From contig CM038044.1 of assembly GCA_021397845.1 (NCBI GenBank), positions 84,825,942 to 84,889,941 of the forward strand: a stretch of 64,000 nucleotides of DNA, given 5' to 3'. Under the pieces are notes generated by a model. The model was not told the DNA's origin. It did not search any database and was given only the letters and a program-made list of their open reading frames with translations. Position numbers and translations under genes: made by a program. This DNA is from Areca catechu. Taxonomy: Eukaryota > Streptophyta > Magnoliopsida > Arecales > Arecaceae. Below, piece by piece: positions 10,290-21,289 of the stretch (position 1 is its first letter; each line of letters begins with the position of its first letter).

Positions 10290-11569
10290 TGATGTGGAAT
10301 GAAATGAAATGATGCAATCTAAGAGGAGACAATAATAATTAAACAAGAAATAGAGTAAAGCAAGGCTACTTTCAATATAAAAGAAATGAAACTATCATGA
10401 AGGAATTCTGCATATAAACTATACCTGAATGAAAACTTTCATAATATTAAAGGGAAATGGATCTTTGTGGTTAGGAAACCACACAGGATAGGGCTTAATT
10501 AAGTTAACATTTCAGATCTGGAAAAAGATTATAAGAGGGGTAACCAAGCATTAATATCTCAAGGGTTTGAAAAGATACACTCAAGGACAAAGTCTTTGAA
10601 TGACAGGGTAATTCCTTCATATATTGGGACTTCTAGTCTTTGTTTCTTACCTTGGAAGACCCTCTTCTTTGGAACCTGGATATCCCGGGGATCCTATACA
10701 AAACATAGTAGAGTTAAGAAATAACTTAAAATGTAGGAAACAATGGAATTCATGGTTGAAGTTGAGAAGAAGCTGTTGGATTTGAAGAAGCATGGCCGGC
10801 CCTCTTGGAATGCATCTTCTTGCAACTTGGATGTTGGGGATGGAGAGCTTGGATGGATTAGAAGACTTGCTAATGGCTAATGGCATAGAAAAAGAACTCT
10901 CTTGAAGTAACTAAGGGTCTCTCACCCATTCCCTCTTGGAGGACATTGGATAACACCAAATGGAAGAAGAAACACTCCTTTTTTCATTCAAATTCATCAA
11001 TCCTTACTAGAGATCTTGGAGTTGATTTTATAAACCTCCAAGGACATTTTGAAATTTTAAATTACAAGGAGATTTTCATGGGAGGTTCCTAGCTTTAAGG
11101 GTGGGATTCAAATTACATGGAGAATTTTATGGGATAGCTAGCTAAAATGGTGGAAGAGTAAAGCTCTTGGCCGCCCACTTTGAATTTGAATCCTTGGTGA
11201 TGTGGCATGTGATGAGGTGGCTTGCTGATGTGTATTCCACATGGTTTGGGGGGTTGACATGGCATCCCACATGGCTTGCTGAGGTGGCATCCTCCTTGGC
11301 TTAAATGGTTGAAGTGGTTGAGTGCATTCTATCTTCAAGTAAGCTTGCTCAATTTCAAACCTTTATTGGACTCAACTACTAAACTTAATAATTACAAGAC
11401 TAATTTGATCCTAATTGGACTCAAAGAAGCCAAATTGAAATAAACCTACTCTAATTACATGACTCAAATTTAATTAAAGAAATAAACTGACTCTATTTGC
11501 AAGACATGAAAGAATTAAAGCCATACTGAATTAGACTGAAGCCTCTTTCAGACTTAGGTGCCCGCACCA
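10290..11569 (-). mobile_element. G1 3' LTR
   Basis: On the minus strand it starts TGGTGCGGGCACC at 11569 and ends near CATCA at 10290. It matches the 5' LTR 23649-24928 along its whole length with scattered substitutions. Small ORFs inside it (for example 11138-11338 minus) are mirrored in the other LTR and are not genes. Confidence 0.9.
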
Positions 11570-13373
11570 ATTCTCCTGGGATGGGAGGAACTCGACCCTG
11601 TCGAGTAAGGACTGATTTGACATTGGTACCTTTCTAGTAAGTCTGGGTCAATTTGTTGCAAATCCTCTCGGGTGATCCAGGTATCCTTGGATTTGGGTCT
11701 TCCTCGCCATCGAACTAGATAACTTTGATAGTCCTTATTTCTGGTGGTAATTATCTGGTCATCCAAGTACTTTCAATCCTATCTCTCCATTCTGGCTGAA
11801 GTGCTGGTGGACACTCAGGTAGGGTTTCACTCTCAAAGGTTGGGTAAGGTCCAAAAGGCTCGCTAGGAATTAATGTTGGCTCTTTGTATTCTTTCAGATC
11901 AGAAATGTTAAACATGGAACTAATGCCATAATCCGGTGGTAACTCTAACATGTATGCATTAGGTCTGATTCTCTTTAATACTTTGAAAGGTCCAGCTCCC
12001 CGGGCATGCAGTTTCTTCATAGTTCCCGATGAGAACCTTTCAGGTCTAAGTTTAACCATTACAGAGTCCCGTACATTGAATTCTTTTACTCGTTTACGTG
12101 AATTGGCCATATGCTTATAGACTTCATTACTCATTTGAATTTTTTTCCTAATCTCCTTATGCAATTCTTTAATATGTTGTGCATATGACTCAGCAGACTC
12201 AGACATTCATGCATGTGTGGATAATGGAATGAGGTCGATAGGTCTCCTAGGTCTGTAACCATGGACAATCTCAAAGGGACTTTTACCAGTAGACCTATTG
12301 ACTGAGCTATTGTAAGTGAATTCAGCACGAGGCAAAAGCAAATCCCAGTTTCCCAGACTCTCTCTAACAAGGCACCTCAATAAGTTCCCTAAACTTCTAT
12401 TTACAACCTCAGTTTGTCTATCAGTCTAAGGGTGGTAAGCAGTTGAGAATTTCAGTTTTGTTCCTAGTAGGTGCCAAAGGGTTTTCCAAAAGCAACTCAT
12501 GAAACGAACATCCCTATCAAAAATAATAGTCTTAGGTAACCCATGTAATTTGACTACTTGATCGAGAAAAAGCTTGGCTACCCTAGATGCATCAAAAGTC
12601 TGAGAACAGGGTATGAAATGGGCCATCTTTGAAAATCTATCGACCACTACAAAGATCGAATCATGCTTCTTAAGGGTCTTGGGCAATTCTAAAACAATGT
12701 CCATGCTAAGATCCTGCCATGGACACTCAGGCACAGGTAATGGAGTGTATAATCCAATGTTTTGTCTTTGATGTTTGGTAACAATGCATGTCCTACATCG
12801 GGCAACAATATTGGCTACATGTTTCTTAAGGCCTAGCCAATAAAAATTTCTCTTCAACTATTAATATGGTTTTATTTCTTCCAAAGTGTCCAGCTAGACC
12901 CCCAATATGTGTCTCCCAAACTAGAAAATCTCTCAAGGAAGTTTTTGGAACACAGAGCTTATTTTCTTTAAACAAATAACCATCTAAAAGGGTATACTCA
13001 CTATGGTCACTAGATGGTCCTTGACTCAAAGCCTGGTAAACCTCACTAAAGTCTAGATAGGTTTCATATTCATCCTTAAGTCTCTCAAATCCAACGACTT
13101 CAGTGCTGATCAAATTCAGGAGTAAGGCTCTACGACTCAAAGCATTGGCTACTTTATTCTCAGTTCTAGCATGGTGCTTTAGGACAAAAGTATAGGCTTG
13201 GATGTATTCTACCCATTTGGCATGCCTAGAATTCAGCTTTTTCTAGGAACTAAGAAATCTAAGGGCTTCGTGATCAAAGAACAGAACAAATTCCTGTAGT
13301 AGAAGATAGTGTCTCTAGTACCTTAAATATTGCACTACTGCATAGAGCTCCTTATCATAGGTGGAATACTTAA
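11554..13373 (-). pseudogene. G1 pol second half: RNase H C-terminus, integrase, chromodomain
   Basis: The minus-strand reading starts at KYSTYDKELYA, the RNase H segment that continues from 19469 across the G2 insertion. It runs through HARTENKVANALSRR and the integrase zinc region (HIGGLAGHFGRNKT, then CRTCIVTKH). The integrase core has DIVLELP, FDRDVRF and the RQTEVVN-like region. A C-terminal chromodomain reads YLVRWRGRPKSKDTWI. Integrase inserts the cDNA, and chromodomains steer chromoviruses to heterochromatin by histone contact. Breaks occur near 13243, 12857, 12426-12370, 12206 and 11766. The last residues, TGSSSSHPRRIGAGT, run through the polypurine tract into the LTR. Confidence 0.85.
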
Positions 13374-14728
13374 TGGTGCGGACACCAAAGGTGCAAGAAT
13401 AAGATAGAGGCTTCTCAACCCTCTGTAGATTACTTAGTCGCATTTGAGTCCATTTATAATAAAGGCTTAGTCCATTGAGTTATCTTTTTATTACTTGAGT
13501 CATGTACTAGTCAGCTCATGTTGAGCTAGTTTTCTTTCTGAGTCCTGTATGTAGCATTTGATCCATACCATTAGGGTTTTGGATCAGTCGGTCAAGTCAG
13601 CTCATGTTGAGCTAATCATTTTTTGAGTCTTGTAATCATGTCCACTTGTATGGAGTCTGATTGAGTCAAGCCTAGTCGAAGAAGCTCAAGCATGTGAAGG
13701 ACACCACCCAGCATGCCACCTCAGTAGCCGCATGGAGCCCAGTCACACCCTGGATTTTGCCACCTAGGATTACTTGGAGGATAATGAAGTTGGCCCATGC
13801 ATGAGGAGTTGATGACCACACCCCAGCACACCCCAAGCACACCAACTCCATATGCTAGCATGACAGGAAGGAAAGTCAAAATAGATAAACATGAATCCCC
13901 TGATTCATGCTAGCTTGCTTAGGAAAGAAGTGGTCCCCCGCTTTGGATGTCACTACCTACCTTGTTTGGAGGGATTTTGTATGGCATGAAAGTGTTTTCT
14001 TCCATGTATTCAGCCCCATACTTTAGGAAGAAAGTGGGAGAGTATTTTCTTCCATGTATTTAGCCCCACACTTTAGGAAAAAAGTGGTCACTCATTATTT
14101 TCCTTATTTCTTTTTGCTTGGGCCCTAAGTCTCTTGACTCTATATAAGGGACTCCTTGTATAAAAATTTTAACAACTTTGATATATGAATCATAATTGAG
14201 TTTTCTACAACTACTGTGTGCTACCGTGCTGTGTGCTTAAGGGGTTTATTGGTGTCTTCTTCTTCCCAGTGTTGCAATAGATTCCTGCCGCCAGCTTGTC
14301 ATCCAAACCTTGGCCGCCCACTCCAAAACTTCCTTTCCCTTTGCTGTTTTCTCTTATTTTCTTCTTCTCCCTTCAATTTTCTAACCCTTGACAGGTCGTT
14401 TGTAGGTCCCTCGACTCCGACGAATCCAAAGACTCCAGCCAGGTCTCCATCAGACCACCGAGCATAAAGCCGGAAATCCGTGGGTCTCTAGCTTGATTTT
14501 CCAGGCCGCATCCATCAAAGACGAGTGATCTCTTCACTGCGATCTTCATCAGGCACTTCAGACATTACCAAGTACACCCCCTATGCCATCAATAGTTATA
14601 TTGAAGATGAACGAGCCCAATCGAGACTTCTTAGCCTCGGCGGTCCTCTTTCTTTTGCTCTTTAGGTCTTGTTATGCATGTTGTAGCCTCTTATTTTTAT
14701 ATAGAACCTTCTACATCATTCCTTAATC
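13374..14728 (+). mobile_element. G2 5' LTR
   Basis: It starts TGGTGCGGACACCA and has a TATA-like CTATATAAGGG near 14140. It aligns with 18042-19390. The right end is taken at the primer binding site. The 3' LTR carries about 75 bp more at its end than this copy, so either this LTR has lost its tail or the 3' LTR has gained one. Confidence 0.75.
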
Positions 14729-14741
14729 TGGTATTAGAGCC
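14729..14741 (+). other. G2 primer binding site
   Basis: TGGTATTAGAGCC is the tRNA-Met type site with one C-to-T change. It sits next to the 5' LTR. Confidence 0.7.
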
Positions 14742-15811
14742 TATTTGGGCTTGGTTCTATTTGGATACTTGGATCGGTTGTTTCACCATGGCTGTCCGGT
14801 CATAGGAGATTATTAGGGCTTTGAAACTCTCTTTCCCAATCCATGGGAACTCCTATGATGGTAGGGGTACCGCTGTGAATTGACCGGTGAAGAAGAACAC
14901 AAGGACTTCTTAGGGTTTTTTCATTTTCGGTCCTTTTTGAATATACTATGTTCTTTTATATGTTTCTCTCTGATCAGAACTCCAAAAATTCTAAGATTTT
15001 TTTTGCTGGATTTACCATAAATCAAAATATTTTATATAATTTTTGCAGATTTGATTTCGGTATGTGCAGTTATGCAGGTCAAAATATGCCTGTAAATTTT
15101 TGGCTCTGTTTTTTCAGCAAGGCAAATTTGGAAGGTTTAGGATTTTATTTAGTATCTCTTTTGCATATCTTTTAATTTTAGTATATTTCATGCATATTAG
15201 GCCATAATTTGTAAGTTTTCTTCTATTTAAAAAAATACCAAAATATAAAAAAATTACATATAATTAAAAAAATACCAAAAACAACTAAACTCTAATTTGC
15301 ATTTTCATCTGCCTGCCATCATTGCATAAAATACTCTTAAGGGCACTTTCTTTATGCCAGATAAGGGGAGGAGTTGATAACCTCTCCTTAGCCCAAAACC
15401 ACGTCCCTTGCATTCGGTCCCAAGCCTAACCTAAAATTAACTAGACTTAATTTGCCCTAGTGGGCTAGGGATACCAACTGGTCGGGTCCGGGCTAAGTGT
15501 CAGATCACTGTGTCAAGCTAACTTGTGTGTGCTTTGTGCTTAGTGTCTAGAACGGTGGTTTAGGGATTCAGTCCTAAAGGGCTTGTGTGCTGGTCCACCT
15601 ACCTAGCCAATCTCTGATTGGTGTCTAGGATTGGCAATCAGGGATCTAACACTCCCCTTACACCTGCCTAGCTGAGTACAGGGTTACTATAGGCTAGTTT
15701 GCCACCTTGATTGAGCATCTAGTTTAGGACTCTAGGTCTAGGGAGCTGTAGTTGGTTTGATCGAGTCTTGCATGTGCACTAGCTTAGGAGTCGATGTGTG
15801 TGTTTGATTGC
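14742..15811 (+). other. G2 leader with two structured modules
   Basis: This is untranslated sequence between the primer binding site and gag. A hairpin module at 14784-14875 (arms CATAGGAG and CTCCTATG) is related to leader sequence of G1 and of copia B. A second module at 15530-15675 contains the CCTAG-CCAATC / GATTGG-TGT-CTAGG bulged hairpin, shared with G1, A, A' and B. Between them lies AT-rich sequence with no gene; the ORF 14948-15175 is low-complexity chance. Confidence 0.6.
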
Positions 15812-17317
15812 ATGACCATTAGGTTAGGAACCCAATGCCAGTAGAGTTAATCCAATTCAACTAGTGTGACCATGGAGTCCAATCCTAGGAGAACCCAATA
15901 CTCTGACCCATATAAGGAGTCCAATCCTAGGAGAACCCAATACTCTGACCCATATAGGGAGCCCAACCCTAGGAGAACCCCATACCATGATCCATCCTCA
16001 TAACCTAACCATTGGAGACCCAATTATGATTACTTGAACCAAGATGAATGACCCATTAGGAGCACCCATCCTTATGTACCACTGTTTGATGGAAGACCGG
16101 ATTCTAAGGTGTATACTGAATGGGAGGATATGATGGATCAACATTTTGAGTATACTGGGATGTCAGAGTTAGAAAAGATTAGTTTGGCTAAACATGGGTT
16201 AATCAGATATGCCAAGCAACATTGGAAATGTACTAAGGATGACTGTTATTGACGGGGAAATGGAATACATACCTGGAAAGCCATGAGAAGTAAATTGAGA
16301 GAGGAGTACCTAGGTGAATCTTATGAATACAAACTTTTAGACCAATGGTACAAATTGAAACAAGGGAACATGACTGTGTCTGAGTACATTGACCAAATTA
16401 ACGAGTTTAGTAGGAAATGTAACACAGTCGAACCTAAGTCTAAGATCATAGCTAGATTTCAGGATGGCCTGCGTAGGGATATCTAGTGGGAGCTATTTCA
16501 TTGGCGAATTCAGGACGTAGAGGAAGCCTATCACCTAGCTAGGGAATTCGAGTTATATTAGAGCGAACTCATGATCAATCAATCTAAGTCTAATAAGGTT
16601 AATTCCCTTGAACCTAAGTCCAAACCTAGCCGACTTCTTTTAGACCAGCCTACTACTCCTGTCCCATTAGGTTGTAAGGAAAAGATCCCATAACCCATTA
16701 ATGAGCCTAAGGTAGAAGTGTATGAGGCTGATCCTAGTTTAGTAGACGAATATGAAGGAGAAGACTTTGAGGAAGATGAACCTTTTGAAAATTTAGAGAA
16801 AGAAACTCCTGAGCCCATTGAAAAATCTAAAGAGGCCACCTATAAGTTAAGTAAGGAACCTGTAGTGGAAGAACAATTAGGGGAGGAGAACTTAGATACT
16901 GCTGCTAGAACCTTACCTGAGGAAATCATGGAGGAGAGCCAAATTATAGAGTCTAGTCCTAAAATACAAGAACCAGAAGAATTTATTAAGGACATGATCT
17001 CTTTGAATCAGTACCCCCAAGATGAGCGCCCTCCCATAGTTCCCATTGAGGACCTCTTCCCCGAAATTTTTGACCCATCCTTCCATAGCATGGACCTTTT
17101 CTTTCCTAGAGATATAATCCAATGCTCATACATTAAGGTCAATCTCTTTAGCTCAGAACCAGTCCCTGAATCTCCTTCCTATTTCCTACCCTTTCCTGAG
17201 TCTTCTCATGTGTCTAAAACTATTAGGTTATATTTTGTTGAGGTTACTAGGTTGCAAGAATCCATAGAGCCCATCCCATTTGCTACCTACTTCGGCAGAC
17301 CCTCTGGCATCTATTAG
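15812..17317 (+). pseudogene. G2 gag-like ORF with NPRR repeats and an acidic tail
   Basis: The reading begins MTIRLGTQCQ, matching the G1 gag start, and stays in one frame to 17317 despite several stops (for example 16014, 16053, 16251, 16484, 16558, 16693). The N-terminus has three 14-residue repeats containing ESNPRRTQYSDPY. The core recalls retrotransposon gag: VYTEWEDMMDQHFEYTGM, TWKAMRSKLREEYLG and LLDQWYKLKQGNM. The longest open part (16718-17317) is very acidic (EYEGEDFEEDEPFE) and then turns hydrophobic and Pro-rich. Its first residues match sequence just after the G1 zinc knuckle, but the last 130 residues match nothing I recognise. The CCHC knuckle itself is missing. gag would form the particle that packages the RNA. 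Confidence 0.65.
15875..16000 (+). repeat. Three tandem 42-bp in-frame repeats
   Basis: Units start at 15875, 15917 and 15959. The first two are nearly identical and the third has diverged. Each encodes 14 residues with an NPRR core. The G1 gag N-terminus has a looser set of the same CCTAGGAGA words (minus strand, about 22070-22240), so the repeat predates the split of G1 and G2. Confidence 0.85.
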
Positions 17318-17524
17318 GAGTTACTAGCAATTTTCTTATGCATGTCATCCATCAACCATGACTCATGCCCCATGCCCAGTTGTAGTTCAGACCTAATATA
17401 ATTTTTTTCGATAGGAATGCATAGTCGAGTCTGTTAGGTGTAGGTATGAGTCCTTTGCATCACCTGTTAGGAGTCTACATGTGCCCAGCATGTTCACCAC
17501 CTGCACTAATTTTGAAAGAAACTA

Positions 17525-18054
17525 GTTAATTCTCGAAGAAGGGCCAAGGAATTTGATGTAGTGGATTCTATCATGGTTAGGCTTAGGCCTAAAAGAAGCT
17601 TCATGCTCGTAGAGCCAAACCTTTTAAAGTGATAGAGAGGGTTGGACCAAATGCCTATGTGTTAGATTTGCCTTCGGATTCGGGCATTAGTTTTGCCTTT
17701 TATATTACAGACCTGATTGAGTATAGGGGACCGATAGTGATACCCAGTGAGGCCTTTGGACCTATCCCTTCCATTGTGAGTGACCCTAACCTAGAGTGTC
17801 CACCAATTAATTAGCCTGAGAGAGGAGAATGGATCGAGCGTATCCTGGATGATCAAGCCTTAACGACCCGGGGTCACAGTTATCAACACTTCCTGGTTCG
17901 ATGGCAAGGCTGGTCAGAGTCGGACGATTCATAGATTTCTCAAGAGAACTTATAGTGCCTCAACCCAGACCTCCTTGAGAGATATGTGAGCCAGCTTGAT
18001 TTTCACTCGACAGGGTCGAGTTCCTCCCATCCCGGAAGAATTGGTGCGGACACC
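17525..18054 (+). pseudogene. G2 integrase C-terminus and chromodomain remnant
   Basis: Readable parts include NSRRRAKEFDVVDSIMVRLRP, then VIERVGPNAYVLDLPSDSGI, ITDLIEYRGP and a chromodomain FLVRWQGWSESDDSWISQ. They match the G1 protein at 12150-11560. The catalytic DDE core is absent, and the reading frame shifts near 17600 and has stops near 17814 and 17956. Between gag and this block (17318-17524) I see only short non-coding sequence, so the deletion removed protease through integrase core. The final residues run through the polypurine region into the LTR, as in G1. Confidence 0.8.
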
Positions 18055-19464
18055 AGAGGCACCAGAATAAGACAGAGGCTTCTCAACCCTCTGTAGATTA
18101 CTTAGTTGCATTTGAGTCCATTTGTAATAAAGGCTTAGTCATTTTGAGTTATCTTTTTCTTACTTGAGTCCTGTACTAGTCAGCTCATGTTGAGCTATTT
18201 TCTTTCTGAGTCCTGTATGTAGCATTTGATCCATATCATTAGGATTTTGGATAAGTCGGTCAAGTCAGCTCATGTTGAGCTAATCATTTTTCAAGTCTTG
18301 TAATCATGTCCACTTGTATTGAGTCTATATTGAGTCAAGCCCAGTCGAAGAAGACTCAAGCATGTGAAGGACACCACCCAGCATGCCACCTCAGCAGCTG
18401 TATGGAGCCTAGTCACATCCTGGATTTCCCCACCTAGGATTACTTGGAGGATAATGAAGTTGGCCCATGCATGAGGAGTTGATGACCACACCCCAGCACA
18501 CCCCAAGCACACCAACTCCACATGCTAGCATGACAAGAAGGAAAGTCAAAACAGATAAACATGAATCCCCTGATTCATGCTAGCTTGCTTAGGAAAGAAG
18601 TGGTCCCCCCCCTTTGGATGTCACTACCTACCTTGTTTGGAAGGATTTTGTGTGGCATGAAAGTATTTTCTTCCATGTATTCAGCCCCACACTTTAGGAA
18701 GAAAGTGGGAGAGTATTTTCTTCCATGTATTTAGCCCCACTCTTTAGGAAGAAAGTGGTCACTCATTATTTTCCTTATTTTCTTTTGCTTGGACCCTAAG
18801 TCTCATGACTCTATATAAGGGACCCTTTGTATAATAATTTTAACAACTTTGATATATGAATGATAATTAAGTTTTCTACAACTGCTGCATGCTACCCTGC
18901 TGTGTGCTTAAGGGGTTTATTGGTGTCTTCTTCTTCCCGGTGTTGCAATAGATTCCTGCCGCCAGTCTGTCCTCCAAACCTTGGCCGCCCACTCCAAAAC
19001 TTCCTTTCCCTTTGCTGTTTTATCTTATTTTCTTCTTCTCCCTTGAGTTTTCTAACCCCTGACAGGTCATTTGCAGGTCCCTTGACTCCGACGAATCCAA
19101 CGACTGTAGCTAGGTCTCCATCGGACCACCGAGAAGAAAGCCGGGAATTCGCGAGTCTCTAGCTTGATTTTTCAGGCCGCATTCATCAAGGATGAGTGAT
19201 CTCTTTGCTATGATCTTCATCATGCACTTCAGATATTGCCAGGTACACCCCCTCTACCACCAGTAGTTTTATTGAAGATGAACGAGCCTAACCGAGACTT
19301 CTCAGCCTCGGCGGTCCTCTTTCTTTTACTCTTTAGGTCCTGTTATGCATGATGTAGCCTCTTATTCTTCTACATCATTCCTTAATCTGCTCTTCGGGAT
19401 TAATCATCCAACATAATAGAAAAACATACAAAAAAATCATTGCATGCATATAGGTCCCGCATCA
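18042..19464 (+). mobile_element. G2 3' LTR
   Basis: It starts TGGTGCGGACACCAGAGG and ends CCGCATCA directly before the CTTAA duplication. It aligns with the 5' LTR except for a 30-bp gap near 19365 and about 75 extra bp at 19391-19464. Confidence 0.85.
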
Positions 19465-21289
19465 CTTAAGCTTAGCTTCATTTAACTTTTCACTAAAGAA
19501 AGCTATGGGGTGGCTCTCCTGGCTTAAAACTCTACCCATTTCAACTCCAAATGCATCACAAGCGACCTCAAAAACCTTGGAAAAATCAAGCAATCTTAAG
19601 ATAGGTGCTTGTGTCATTTTCTTTTTAACATCTAGGAGGGCCCTAACAGCTATATTGGTCCATTCAAAATGGCCTTTCCTAATGCAATCCGTGATTGGCG
19701 CAACTATGGTACTAAACCCCTGAATGAATCTTCTAAAGAAAGCAACTAGGCCATGAAAACTTCATACTTCATGAACATGTTTTGGCATAGGCCACTCTAC
19801 AATTGACTTAATCTTTTCGGGGTCAGTAGAAACTCCATCATGTGTGACAACAAAACCTAGGAAAACGACTTTATGGGTGAGAAAATCACATTTTTTAAGG
19901 TTTGCGAAGAGACTATTTTTCCTAAGATCTAAACAGACTTGATTGAAGTGGTCCAAATGATCCTCCTTAGTCCTGCTATATATAAGAATGTCGTCGAAGT
20001 AAACTACGACAAACTTTCCAATAAATAATCATAGGACTTGATTCATAATCTGCATAAAGGTACTAGGAGCATTGGATAGTCCTAAAGGCATTACTACCCA
20101 TTCAAAAAGACCCTCCTTGGTCTTGAATGCAGTCTTCCACTCATCCCCAGGTCTAATCCTAACCTGATGATAGCCACTCTTAAGATCAATCTTCGAAAAT
20201 ACTATTGCTCTGGCCATCATATCTAACATGTCGTCCAAACGGGATATGGGAAACCTATATTCAATTATGATCTTATTAATGGCACGACTATCAATGCACA
20301 TCCTCCAAGTGCCATCTTTCTTAGGGGTCAATAATGCGGGTACTGTACAAGGACTCAAGCTTTCCCTAATAAATCTTTTCCTAAGGAGATCCTTGACTTG
20401 TCTTTGTAACTCTAAGTGTTCGGTAGGGTTCATCCCATAATGTGAAATGTTGGGTAGGGTTGCTCCTGGAACTAAATCAATGGCATGCTGGATGTCCCTA
20501 AGTGGTGGAAGGTGGTCAGGTAGGTCATCTAGAAATACATCCTTAAAGTCTTCTAACACTTTAACCACTTCCTAAGGGCGTTCTTTCTGGGAAGGCTCTT
20601 GAATTTCCTTAGTGGCTAAAATCCAAACAGGTGTATCCTCAGTAAGTTCTTTCTCAATCTCCTTATCAGTTATCAAATTGACTCCAGTTTTCTTTTCCTT
20701 TAGGTGGCTCGATCCTCTCTTAACAGTGTCTTTAGGTGGTGTTGGGTTGATCACAAACTTCTTTCCAAGGTGCATAAATGAGGAGGAATTAGTTCGGCCA
20801 TATAGGGTCGCATTATTGCCAAATAACTAGGGTCGAACTAGGATGATACTACTCACTCCCATAGGTAGGACGTCACACCACACTTTCTCCTGATAGGACC
20901 GTAATTGGATTTAGACTAGACACCTATGCTTGATAGGAATTGAAGTGGAGTCTATCCAAGAAACCTTATTGGGAGTTGGATGGGGAACTGTGGACAAGCC
21001 TAAAGTTTTGACAGTACTAGTGGATATGGCATTTACACAACTCCCACTATCTATGATTATTTTACATACCTTATTCCCTAACTTGACAAATGTTTGTAGG
21101 ATGTTAGTCCTACGCCAATCTTCCTATGTCACGGTCTGGGTAAGGATGCATCTAACTACTCCCAAAAGATCAGGCTCTACTTGATCCTCGTCACCTTCAT
21201 ACTCATATGCCAAATTATCCTCAGCCTGATATACCTCCTCAATGCTATCACCTAAGGGCTCTATGGGTTCAGACTCATTCTCTTCAAAT
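19465..21289 (-). pseudogene. G1 pol first half: protease, RT, RNase H N-terminus
   Basis: Minus-strand motifs are clear. The protease reads KIIIDSGSCVNAIS near 21060. RT reads DGTWRMCIDSRAINKIIIEY, FSKIDLKSGYHQVRI, VMPLGLSNAPSTF and then VVVYFDDILIYS, with the two catalytic Asp. RNase H begins with VACDAFGVEMGRVLSQ and ends at SEKLNEAKLK, where G2 is inserted. Open pieces are 20568-20029 and 19956-19762; stops or shifts separate them near 20020, 20570, 20775 and 20830. The spacing and order are those of Ty3/gypsy chromoviruses. Confidence 0.85.

Larger units (their letters stand above)
13374..19464 (+). mobile_element. G2: internally deleted chromovirus relative inserted in G1
   Basis: LTRs at 13374-14728 and 18042-19464 flank a leader, a gag-like ORF and an integrase C-terminus with chromodomain, all on the plus strand. 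The duplication CTTAA (13369-13373 and 19465-19469) joins the two halves of the G1 RNase H frame exactly (NEAKL-KYSTY). Protease, RT, RNase H and the integrase core are missing, so G2 could only have moved with enzymes supplied by another element. LTR ends (TGGTGCGG start, CATCA end) match those of G1, which suggests a G1-like helper. Confidence 0.85.

Noticed and set aside
14784..14875. Hammerhead or other self-cleaving ribozyme in the shared PBS-proximal hairpin
   Set aside because: The conserved CTGATGA and GAAA cores of hammerheads are not arranged around these stems on either strand.
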